Positions 36,748-45,277 of a stretch of DNA of 64,000 nucleotides are shown here, in pieces. Under the pieces are notes generated by a model. That model saw only the letters and a program-made list of their open reading frames with translations. It was not told the origin of the DNA and searched no databases. Origin of the DNA: Saprospiraceae bacterium (GTDB lineage Bacteria > Bacteroidota > Bacteroidia > Chitinophagales > Saprospiraceae). Position numbers and translations under genes: made by a program. The first letter of the stretch is position 1, and each line of letters opens with the position of its first letter. The stretch spans positions 124,001 to 188,000 of the forward strand of contig JADJLN010000010.1 of assembly GCA_016710115.1 (NCBI GenBank), given 5' to 3'.

Positions 36748-38420
36748 TCAGTGTTGAACTATTGTTTTACTGATGATTATTCGTTCCTGTCCTTCTGTAT
36801 ACCAGGTGATCAAGTAAAGGCTATTCGACCAGTTGGAGACTGATAATTCCCATCGAGCAGGTGAATTTTCTATCCGGATTTCCTTTACCTTCCTGCCCAG
36901 CACATCCCAGATTTCCAGGACGCCATTTCCGGGACTTTTTCACCTGGCATTGTGGTCAGGAGATCTCTGGCGGGAACGGAAGAGATCTGCCATTGCCCAA
37001 TGGCTGCCACTGGATGAATGGCAGACATGATACTGTCCACCACCACCAGCCGTATCAGAGCAGTATGTCAATGAATCGGATGTGTACACCGACATGACCA
37101 GGCAATAGGTGCCCAGTTCTGAGGTGGTGGTGATCACACTGTCGCTCCACCAGGTCCAGACCGTGCTATCGACTTTGTACCAGGTGAAGTCAAGAGGTTG
37201 GTCCAGCGGATCATACACCGAACTGCTTCCATCTAAGGTCACTGAGTCTACCTTTTCATCAAGCACTTCAGGAGGGATGATAGCAGTTTTGGCATACAGG
37301 CAAAGAATATCAAACGTAATGATGCTGTCACAAAAGGGAAATTCAGATTGGGTATAAACGACTTCATTTGTTCCACCAAAATTGCATGTGAAATATGTGT
37401 TTTCCAGGAACACGGTATCCTCCTTGCACATGACATAATTGCCCAGGTCGGTGGTCACCACAGGTGAACCATTCACCACCAGAGTGACGATGGAATCGCA
37501 TTGCGAAGAAGATGGGAGATGAACTTCATGAGTACCTGGAGCATATTTCTTTCCGTCATAGGCATATGTATCATTTTCACAGATCCATACCGTATCCGGG
37601 TCCACCACCGGGATGTCTGTTACCGTGACCTAATACATTGGGGTGCCGGGTCCGCACTTTCGGGGACACAGGCGTTGGATACATCGACGCAGAGCTGATA
37701 GGTGCCGGCTGCAACCCAGTCGATGTCAAAGAAATTCCAGGGACCATCCTCTACCAGGATCGAGTCCAGGTACCAATGGTAGAACACTGCTCCCAAGGGT
37801 GGTGCAATTACATATTCACTTGTGGAACCTGTGCAAACCGTATCAGGGTCGGTGAGGGGTTCCATGGAAAAGTATTCGATTTTGGGAGGCCCTCAGTCTT
37901 CTTCCACAGATATGGAAATGTCGCAATAAGCGCCAGCACAACCATCGATGACCAGGTAATAGATCCTTCCCACATGGAGATCATTAGCGACCATGTTGAT
38001 GGGATTGTTCCCGGGACAATTTCCACTACAGGCGATATACTCATCCGGGGTTGCAAAGGAATTGGAACATCCATTCGGATCATCATATCCATAAATGGCA
38101 GCCTGGATACCATCACTACCACCATTTGGAGTACAGTTGGAGGGTAAGATGGTAAAATGCAGGGTCGGGCACCCCGCATAAAAAGCGATCCAGAGTGGGT
38201 TGTTCGGCACACCACCGTTCCCCATTGTACACAGTGGTGTCGGACCATTTCCAGTCTGAATGTTTTTCAGGGAAGTACAATATCCGTTCAAGACATTAAG
38301 ATCACATATCAATGGGGCACTCATGCAATCTTCTGCGGCGGGAGGTTCATCACATGGCTGGCCAAAGAGAAACCCCGTAAAGAGGGTCAGAGATGTCATG
38401 AAAATGAGTATCCGGTTCAT
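36748..38420 (-). CDS. Secreted surface protein with T9SS type A sorting domain, paralog 2 (indels and an in-frame stop)
   Basis: A tandem paralog of the gene just downstream, about 557 residues when joined. Signal peptide MNRILIFMTSLTLFTGFLFG from ATG 38420. The same Cys-rich N-terminal domain is present (MSAPLICDLNVLNGYCTSL, GVPNNPLWIAFYAGC, VIDGCAGAYCDISIS). An in-frame TGA at 37893-37895 sits where the paralog has Cys (VDTPCGEP). The same frame continues with PDTVCTGSTSEYVIAPPLGAVFYHWYLD. A shift near 37622 leads to PDTVWICENDTYAYDGKKYAPGTHEV, and another near 37010-36940 to the sorting domain (VPARDLLTTMPGE, NGVLEIWDVLGRKVKEIRI...NSLYLITWYTEGQERIIISKTIVQH). Confidence 0.78.
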
Positions 38421-38766
38421 AGTGGTTTGGATATGACAAGTGATTACCCTGTGCCGATGCAATCAGAGTGTCTGAATCCATACAAACGCAGGAACTCCTG
38501 TACAAAGGTGATCCACATCCCGCTCCCATCCTGAACAATTCACCCATGGGCAGGAAAGCACCTTAAGATACAGAGGATAAAGGTGAAATGCAGTATGGTT
38601 CTTCCGTATTTGTCGTGGTCATGACAAATCGCAGGCAGATTTTTCTGAAAATTTATTGGATTAGTGGAATCTTTTCCTGAAAACCTCCGTACAATCTATT
38701 CGTTTTCATACCTTTATAGGCCGTTCCCCGAACTGACCCGTCCCGAATCCCAAAACCAGCTATCCT
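38421..38766. other. Intergenic region without recognised features
   Basis: Separates the divergent surface-protein and TPR genes. A -7-like TACCTTTAT at 38709-38717 points toward the TPR gene, but no -33 box stands at the right distance. Nothing else is seen. Confidence 0.4.
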
Positions 38767-39645
38767 ATGCAGGCTACTCGCGTCATCTTTAAAGGTAAGT
38801 TCGACTTCGGTTCACCGGAGACGGTCGGTCGTATCACCCGGCTGTTGGAGCCCCGGATCCTGAATTTATACAAGACCGATTTTCCCTGGAAACTGGAGGA
38901 ATTGCTGCCCGAAGGAACGGATCAGCTGGTGATCAAGCCGGAAAGTATGCATCTCACCGACCGGACCTGGAAGCATGCCATTGACGGGTTGGAGTTCATG
39001 GCGCAATTCGCACTGTGTGGCGAGGTCATGGCGTTTCAGCTGGGAAATACAAAAAAACCGGGAAAGGTCGTCCGGCCCAATAGCGAAAAGGCAGCCGTCA
39101 TTCTGTACATCCATGCCATGGAAACGGATTGTATGGTCAGCCGGAGAGATCTTCTGGACCAGACCATTGATAAATATCCCGCGCACAGCGATGCCCTCGT
39201 GGCTCGTGCCCATCTGGAAATGGAAGCCGGCGACCTGGAAGCAGCCATATCAGATCTGCAACGGGCACTGGAACGTGATCCCGAACACAGCGGTGCTATG
39301 CTGGCTTATGCCAAATGCAGCTACCACATCGGTGATGCCGAGGATGCACTCGAACGGCTGGCGACGACGATGAAAAACAGCATGCCCCTGGAAGATATCC
39401 ATTGGCGGGCACGGCATCTCAAATCGGAGATCTACCAGGCGAATGCCGAATATGCCCTTGCTGTAAAAGAATTGAAGGCCCTGTTGACACGGATGGACAC
39501 CCAACCCAAATTGTTGGCCGATGTCAAGAAAAATGTGCGAGAAGCATTCGCCTTCTGCCAGGAACAACTGGGAGAACCGGGAACGTTTCAGGTGGAGACA
39601 GTTGGCAAGATAAAAAAGCCCGTCCTGGCCAACGCCACGGCTTAA
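38767..39645 (+). CDS. Tetratricopeptide-repeat protein
   Basis: 292 residues without signal peptide or membrane segment. Residues about 1-115 form an unrecognised N-terminal domain (VIFKGKFDFGSPETVGRITRLLEPRILNLYKTDFPWKLEELLPEG). TPR repeats follow at about 135-265 (YPAHSDALVARAHLEMEAGDLEAAISDLQRALERDPEHSGAMLAYAKCSYHIGDAEDALERL), implying protein binding in the cytoplasm. The partner is unknown. It lies 58 bp before the M28 peptidase gene on the same strand. Confidence 0.78.
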   Translation: MQATRVIFKGKFDFGSPETVGRITRLLEPRILNLYKTDFPWKLEELLPEGTDQLVIKPESMHLTDRTWKHAIDGLEFMAQFALCGEVMAFQLGNTKKPGKVVRPNSEKAAVILYIHAMETDCMVSRRDLLDQTIDKYPAHSDALVARAHLEMEAGDLEAAISDLQRALERDPEHSGAMLAYAKCSYHIGDAEDALERLATTMKNSMPLEDIHWRARHLKSEIYQANAEYALAVKELKALLTRMDTQPKLLADVKKNVREAFAFCQEQLGEPGTFQVETVGKIKKPVLANATA

Positions 39646-39703
39646 CAGCCCATTTGGATCAATTCTCCCGCTTTTATCGTTCTTTTGCGGTAAAGATCTT
39701 CGC

Positions 39704-40696
39704 ATGCGTGTTTTCTCACTCGCTATTCTGTTGTTGACCTTCTTTTTCGGTTGCAAACAGGATACCCCTCCATCCAATGCCACCGAACCGGCGCCCCCTC
39801 CCGCCAGAGTGAACATTCCAGCGTTTGATGCAGCCTCGGCTTATCAATACATTGAAAAACAGGTACAGTTTGGACCTCGCAATCCGGGGTCATCCGGGCA
39901 TCAGGCCTGCCGGGACTGGCTGATCGCCTCCTTCAAGGAACTTGGTGCACAAGTCATCGCGCAGGATTTTTCCGCTCGTGACCTGCTGGGAAAAAATTAT
40001 TCAGCCACCAACATTATTGCCAGTTTTCGTCCGGAAGCGACACGTCGTGTATTGCTTTCTGCCCACTGGGATACAAGAGCAGTCGGTGATTACGATCCAG
40101 ACGAGAGCCGACACAAGGAACCAATCACCGGTGCAGATGATGGTGGCAGTGGCGTCGGTGTTCTCCTGGAAGTCGCGCGCCTGTTGCAGTCAAACCCCAT
40201 CGACATGGGTGTCGATATCGTCCTGTTTGATGCAGAAGATCAGGGCCAGAATAATGGGACTGATCCCCTATCCTGGTGCCAGGGGGCACAGCACTGGGGG
40301 AAAACTCCCCATGTTGACAATTTCAATGCCCTTTACGGTATTCACCTGGATATGGTCGGAGCCAAGAACCCGCGATTTGGCAAAGAAGGCTTCTCCCGGG
40401 CCTATGCTCCACAGATCCAGGAGAAGGTGTGGAAAATGGCTCAGGGAATGGGTTACGGCATGTTTTTCGTGAATGACCTGACCAACCCGGTCACCGATGA
40501 CCACAAGTTCATCAACGAGCTCCGACGCATCCCGACGGTGAATATCATCAATCAGCCACTCGCATCCGAAACGGGCTTCGGCACACACTGGCATACACAT
40601 AGTGATGGACTGGAGGTGATCGATCAAAAGAGCCTCAAAGCAGTCGGGCAGGTGGTGATTGCATCCGTCTATAATACCTATATGCAGCGGTTCTAA
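39704..40696 (+). CDS. M28-family lipoprotein: glutaminyl-peptide cyclotransferase-like / aminopeptidase
   Basis: 330 residues. Lipoprotein signal MRVFSLAILLLTFFFGC (Cys17) and a Pro-rich linker. The M28 zinc-peptidase fold covers residues about 45-328: QVQFGPRNPGSSGH, LLSAHWDTRAVGD (first zinc His/Asp), GADDGGSGVGVLLE, VDIVLFDAEDQG and GTHWHTHSDGLEVID (last zinc His). The QFGPRNPGS start and single-domain build are those of glutaminyl cyclase-like proteins, which convert N-terminal Gln to pyroglutamate. In Bacteroidota such lipoproteins process secreted proteins. Peptidase or cyclase activity cannot be separated here. Confidence 0.87.
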   Translation: MRVFSLAILLLTFFFGCKQDTPPSNATEPAPPPARVNIPAFDAASAYQYIEKQVQFGPRNPGSSGHQACRDWLIASFKELGAQVIAQDFSARDLLGKNYSATNIIASFRPEATRRVLLSAHWDTRAVGDYDPDESRHKEPITGADDGGSGVGVLLEVARLLQSNPIDMGVDIVLFDAEDQGQNNGTDPLSWCQGAQHWGKTPHVDNFNALYGIHLDMVGAKNPRFGKEGFSRAYAPQIQEKVWKMAQGMGYGMFFVNDLTNPVTDDHKFINELRRIPTVNIINQPLASETGFGTHWHTHSDGLEVIDQKSLKAVGQVVIASVYNTYMQRF

Positions 40697-40737
40697 TAGT
40701 TCCAAGGATAAGGAGGCAGGGAAGGAAGCACCAAAGA

Positions 40738-41960
40738 ACAAATTACAAAAAACAAATCACAAAAAACAAACAAATTCAAAACTCCAATATTCAATGAATC
40801 AAACGTGAACCCGGAGTTGAGAAGGAAGCACCAAAAAGCAAATCACAAAAAACAAATAAATTCGAAGTTCCAATATTCAATGAATCAAACGAAAACCTGG
40901 AGTTGAGAAGGAAGCACCAAAGAACAAATCCCAAAAAACAAATAAATTCGAAGCTCCAATATTCAATGAATCAAATGAAGTTCTGGAATTGAGAAGGAAG
41001 CGCCAAAGAACAAATCCCAAAGAACAAATTACAAAAAACAAATAAATTCGAAGTTCCAATATTCAATGAATCAAATAAAGTCCTGGAGTTGAGAAGGAAG
41101 CACCAGTGAACAAATCACAAAAAGCAAATCCCAAAAAACAAATAAATTCGAAATTCCAATATTCAATGAATCAAATGAAGTCCTGGAGTTGAGAAGGAAG
41201 CACCAGTGAACAAATCACAAAAAACAAATCACAAAAAACAAATAAATTCAAAACTCCAATATTCAATGAATCAAACGAGAATGCGGAGTTGATAAAGAAA
41301 GCACCAAAGAACAAATCACAAAATAAATCACAAAAAGCAAACAAATTCGAAGCTCCAAGATTCAATGACCCAAATGGAGGATCGTTTTGAACATTGATTT
41401 TTCGAATTTAGAATTTATTTGTGATTTGATGCTTGAGATTTGGAATTTCAGCTGTCTGTTGTGGGATCTTTTTTTATCTCACATATCTCTTTTGTTTCGG
41501 TCATTGAGATTTCGGATTTTGAATTTGTTTGTTATTTGGTGCTTGTCATTTGGAATTTCCTCATTTGATGCTTGAGATTTGGAATTTCCACGCTCCTCTG
41601 ATTTACTTGCCTGTCTGTCTCTATTGTTTTGGTTATTGAAATTTCGGTTTTAGAATTTATTTGTGATTTGATGCTTGTCATTTGGAATTTTCTCTGATGG
41701 TCCGATCTGCCTGCGTGTCTCCATTGTTTTGAACATTGATTTTTTAAATTTTGAATTTGTTTGTGATTTGATGCTTGAGATTTGGAATTTCGGTTGTCAG
41801 TTGTCAGTTGTCAGTTCTTTTTTTTATCTCACATATCTCTTTTGTTTCGGTCATTGAGATTTCGGATTTTGAATTTGTTTGTTATTTGGTGCTTGTCATT
41901 TGGAATTTCCTCATTTGATGCTTGAGATTTGGAATTTCCACGCTTGGTTCTTCCTGACAT
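40738..41960. repeat. Large block of degenerate word repeats in two opposite orientations
   Basis: About 1.2 kb without genes. From 40738 to 41380 a unit of about 90-130 bp (GAGTTGAGAAGGAAGCACCAAAGAACAAATC...ACAAATAAATTCGAAGCTCCAATATTCAATGAATCAAA) is repeated six or seven times. From about 41387 to 41945 the complementary words appear in the other orientation (TTTGAATTTGTTTGTGATTTG, TGATGCTTGAGATTTGGAATTT), including a duplicated segment of about 130 bp at 41462-41590 and 41815-41945. The halves form a large imperfect inverted repeat. CATAACCTC words follow at 41970-42030. Confidence 0.8.
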
Positions 41961-42034
41961 CCTCCTCCACTCCTTAACCCATAACCCTTAACTCCTTAAC
42001 TCCTTAACTCCTCCACTCCTCATAACCTCCTTCC

Positions 42035-42486
42035 ATGGCTTTGATCATCAAACCATATACTGATCTCACATTGGACGAACTGTATGAACTTCTGCAGTTT
42101 CGACAGGAGGTATTTGTCGTGGAACAGAACTGCCCCTACCTGGATGCGGATGGTGCGAAAGACAAGTCGAGTTGGCATATTTGGCTGACAGATGGCGAGG
42201 GAAGAATGATTGCCTATTGCCGGGTATTGCCCAAGGGTTGAGTTATGCTGAATATATAGCCATCGGTCGGGTGATCAGCAGGTTGGATCAACGGCGGACG
42301 GGAGCTGGAAAACATATCATGATGGAGGCAGTCGGTTGGATTCTTGATCAATGGCCATCTGAGTCGATCAAAATCAGTGCTCAATGCTATCTGGACCATT
42401 TTTATAGCGATTTGGGCTTTGTCAAGACAGGTGAAGAGTATTTGGAGGATGGTATTCCTCATCAGGCAATGATCTTGAAAAAATAA
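42035..42486 (+). CDS. GNAT N-acetyltransferase, ElaA-like (one-base deletion)
   Basis: About 150 residues when joined. The N-terminal part DELYELLQFRQEVFVVEQNCPYLDADGAKD is the hallmark of ElaA-type acetyltransferases. The frame stops after CRVLPKG at 42241. One more G in the GGG run at about 42235-42237 gives GLSYAEYIAIGRVISRLDQRRTGAGKHIM, with the acetyl-CoA-binding RRTGAGK loop, and reaches the stop at 42486. The substrate of this family is unknown. The start ATG follows a CATAACCTCC repeat directly, leaving no obvious ribosome-binding site. Confidence 0.86.
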
Positions 42487-42546
42487 TGAGCAAGGAGGTG
42501 CAACAATGCGACTTCCAATCGATCTTCATGGATAAATCCAAACATC

Positions 42547-43005
42547 ATGAAACGATCTTTGCAAACTCTCCTGTTGGTTTTTGTTTCTTTTGGTCTTTAT
42601 GCACAGACAGATATGGTCTGGGATGATTATGGCCTGGGGTTTACCCTGCCAAAAGGATTGACCATCACGGAAAATGATGGCGATACATTTTCAGCCGAAG
42701 GGAATGATCTTTACCTGACCATCCTTCCGATCCTCGATCGTACGATTACAGAAGATGATCTGGCCGATGCAGTCATTGCCATGGCGACAGAGATGGACTA
42801 TGACGACCTGACAGATGCAGATGATCTCGAATTGAATGATCTCTATGGCTACTATGTCGAAGGGGAAAAAGATGGTGCTCATGCATTTGTCATCGCCATG
42901 ATGGACACGCAGTCGTCAACCAATTATCTGGCTGTTGTGGTATTTACTCCCGCTCGTCGCGAGCAGGCGATCCGTCTGGCTCGGTCATTTTATGCATACG
43001 AATAG
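42547..43005 (+). CDS. Hypothetical secreted protein
   Basis: 152 residues with a signal peptide (MKRSLQTLLLVFVSFGLYAQ). The mature part is acidic with alternating strand and helix (LGFTLPKGLTITENDGDTFSAEGNDLYLTILPI, then EDDLADAVIAMATEMDYDDL). I recognise no family. It is probably periplasmic. It converges with the alpha/beta hydrolase gene, 6 bp apart. Confidence 0.72.
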   Translation: MKRSLQTLLLVFVSFGLYAQTDMVWDDYGLGFTLPKGLTITENDGDTFSAEGNDLYLTILPILDRTITEDDLADAVIAMATEMDYDDLTDADDLELNDLYGYYVEGEKDGAHAFVIAMMDTQSSTNYLAVVVFTPARREQAIRLARSFYAYE

Positions 43006-43011
43006 ATCCCA

Positions 43012-43782
43012 TCACGAATTACCGGATAATTGCTTCATCACTGCCTGATAGAATGCCTCAGGCTGTTCAGCGTGAAGCCAATGCCCGGCATCGGGAATGG
43101 TCAGTAATTCAGCCGAAGGAAATCTTTGGGTGATCTCTGCCCAATCCTCATCCAGAATATAATCGGAACGACCGCCTCGAAAAAAGGTGGTCGTTCCTGT
43201 ATAGGCATGTCCCGGGTGGACACCGCTAATAATCTGATCATATTGCGAGGTAATCACGGGGAGATTCATTTTCCAACGATATCCTTCCTGGCCGTTTCGT
43301 CCGAGGTTTTTTAACAGAAACTGGACAATGCCATCTTGGTGAATGGTCCGTCGGAGAAACTCCTCTGCCTCAGCACGACTCTGCACCTGATCCACCGGCA
43401 GGCCATTGAGTGCATCGAGGATACGTTCATGCCCACCGGGATAGTCCTTCGTACCAATATCGGTCACCAGGAGTTGATCTACCAGATCCGGGTGGGAGAA
43501 TGCGAGATGCATGGCCACCTTGCCACCCATGGAGTGCCCAAGGATATGTGCCTTATGGATCCATTCCTGCTCCATCAGTCGAACCAGGTCTTCGACCATG
43601 GCCGTATAGGTCATCACAGGATCGTGGAAAGACCGTCCATGGTTGCGCAGGTCGACGGTCACCACGGTGAAATGTTCAGCGAACTGACGGGCCAGGGTAG
43701 CCCAGTTGTCAGAGGTACCGAAGAGGCCATGCAGGATAACCAGGGGATCGCCCTGGCCCTGGATCTTGTGGTGGAGGATCAT
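43012..43782 (-). CDS. Alpha/beta-hydrolase, YbfF-like esterase
   Basis: 256 residues from ATG 43782 (MILHHKIQGQGDPLVILHGLFG); the frame opens at 43863 but the extra leader does not fit the family. Oxyanion loop HGLFGTSDNW; DLRNHGRS; nucleophile Ser in GHSMGGKVAM (about residue 92); Asp in the DIGTKDY region; final His in AGHWLHAEQP (about 240). This is close to the YbfF-type thioesterases/esterases of bacteria. The physiological substrate is unknown. Confidence 0.86.
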   Translation of the reverse strand: MILHHKIQGQGDPLVILHGLFGTSDNWATLARQFAEHFTVVTVDLRNHGRSFHDPVMTYTAMVEDLVRLMEQEWIHKAHILGHSMGGKVAMHLAFSHPDLVDQLLVTDIGTKDYPGGHERILDALNGLPVDQVQSRAEAEEFLRRTIHQDGIVQFLLKNLGRNGQEGYRWKMNLPVITSQYDQIISGVHPGHAYTGTTTFFRGGRSDYILDEDWAEITQRFPSAELLTIPDAGHWLHAEQPEAFYQAVMKQLSGNS

Positions 43783-43984
43783 GGGGAGTAAACATCGGGA
43801 ATCAAGTGTTCGTTCATGCGCTTCTGAATCGATTTCATGACAGAAGGTGCCTTTATCTGCCATGTCAGAAAGAGCTATGCTCCATGACCTGAAATGTCAA
43901 TCATGCTGATTTTGGGCTGAATGATTAGGAAAGCGATCAATTAATACCGATATTGTAGCTTACAATGCAATAATTACGGCATTA

Positions 43985-45154
43985 ATGAATCAGTTTATCC
44001 CGCGAAGACTGGAGAATAACATCCTGGCATTGGCTGGATATTTCCCGGTAGTCGCCATCGTTGGGCCAAGACAAGTGGGTAAAACATCGCTGGTCCAGCG
44101 ACTGCCCGGTCATCTGCCCAAAGAGACCGTCTATCTGGACATGGAGAATCCGGATGATCGGATCAAATTGGATCAGCCAACGCTCTTCCTTGAGCCACTG
44201 GCAAACAAAACCGTCATTCTTGACGAGATTCAACGTGTTCCAGATCTGTTTCCAGTTCTTCGAGGCATTATCGATCGAAATCGGGAGCCAGGCAGGTTTA
44301 TCTTCCTGGGAAGTGCTTCACCAGACCTGATCCGGGGGACATCTGAATCACTTGCAGGGAGGATAGCCTTTATCGAGTTGACCCCATTGATGATTGACGA
44401 ACTGCCCGAAGCGATCGATTTTCGAACGCACTGGTTGCGGGGGGGATTTCCGGACTCCTTACTTGCGCCAAACGAAAGCATGTCATCCGTCTGGCGAGAA
44501 AATTTTATCCGAACATACCTGGAACAGGATCTGGCAGACCTGGGACTTATGGCCGAGCCATTATTGATCCGCAGACTATGGCAGATGTTGGCTCATCTTA
44601 GTGGTCAATTATTGAATAAACATGCACTCGCCTCATCGTTAGGCATACACAGTACGACGGTCAGTCGATATCTGGATTTGATGGAGTCGGCGTTTTTAAT
44701 TCAGCGCTTGCCCCCGTTTCTGGTGAACACAAAAAAGCGATTGGTGAAGACGCCCAAGGTGTATTTGCGGGATACGGGAATTCTTCATCAATTGCTTCGT
44801 ATTCCTTCCTTTTTGGATCTGAGTGGAAATCCCATAATAGGCTCTTCCTGGGAGACGTGGGTTGTCAATCAAATTACCGGGATGAAACCGGAAGATCTGG
44901 ATGTATCCTTCTATCGGACACATGACGGCACAGAGGTTGACCTTGTCCTTTCTCGCTCGACAAAGCCTGTTACATTGGTCGAGATGAACTATTCAACTAC
45001 TCCTCGGGTGACCAGAGGCTTTACCGTTGCCTCGGCCGATCTGAACGTCGAACGACGATTCATTGTATGTCCAGTGGAATACGGTTTTCCATTATCAAAT
45101 GGTGTTCGTGTTTTGGGGTTGAAAGAACTTGACCAGTTGTGGGAAGGACTTTAG
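43985..45154 (+). CDS. AAA-type ATPase with DUF4143-like C-terminal domain
   Basis: 389 residues. Walker A GPRQVGKTSL near residue 27, Walker B VILDEIQRVPDLFPVLRGIID near residue 80 and a sensor motif FIFLGSASPDLIRGTSESLAGR. The winged-helix segment NKHALASSLGIHSTTVSRYLDLME is at about 215-240. The C-terminal nuclease-like DUF4143 region (VYLRDTGILHQLL, SWETWVVNQI, YRTHDGTEVDLVLSR) is at about 260-350. These stand-alone ATPases are common and of unknown function. The gene stands alone between unrelated neighbours. Confidence 0.88.
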   Translation: MNQFIPRRLENNILALAGYFPVVAIVGPRQVGKTSLVQRLPGHLPKETVYLDMENPDDRIKLDQPTLFLEPLANKTVILDEIQRVPDLFPVLRGIIDRNREPGRFIFLGSASPDLIRGTSESLAGRIAFIELTPLMIDELPEAIDFRTHWLRGGFPDSLLAPNESMSSVWRENFIRTYLEQDLADLGLMAEPLLIRRLWQMLAHLSGQLLNKHALASSLGIHSTTVSRYLDLMESAFLIQRLPPFLVNTKKRLVKTPKVYLRDTGILHQLLRIPSFLDLSGNPIIGSSWETWVVNQITGMKPEDLDVSFYRTHDGTEVDLVLSRSTKPVTLVEMNYSTTPRVTRGFTVASADLNVERRFIVCPVEYGFPLSNGVRVLGLKELDQLWEGL

Positions 45155-45265
45155 TTCCCCCAAACTTGTTCATTCATTTCATTCGCCTGCCCCTTGAAGG
45201 GAAGCCGCAGTATTTGAAGATGGATAAGATGAACGATTCCGCAATGGTCTTGATCCAAGGCTCCC

Positions 45266-45274
45266 TACCTTTAC
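45266..45274 (+). promoter_or_regulatory. -7-like element TACCTTTAC directly before uvrB
   Basis: The box ends 3 bp before the uvrB ATG. If used, transcription would start inside the first codons, so either the mRNA is leaderless or nearly so, or the box is fortuitous. Confidence 0.25.
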
Positions 45275-45277
45275 CCT

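Noticed and set aside
37893..37895. Selenocysteine codon
   Set aside because: The TGA aligns with Cys, but the protein is an exported T9SS protein full of other breaks and no SECIS-like hairpin was evident just downstream.
40738..41960. Possible CRISPR array
   Set aside because: Units are degenerate and of varying length, no constant repeat with unique spacers is seen, and no cas genes are nearby.
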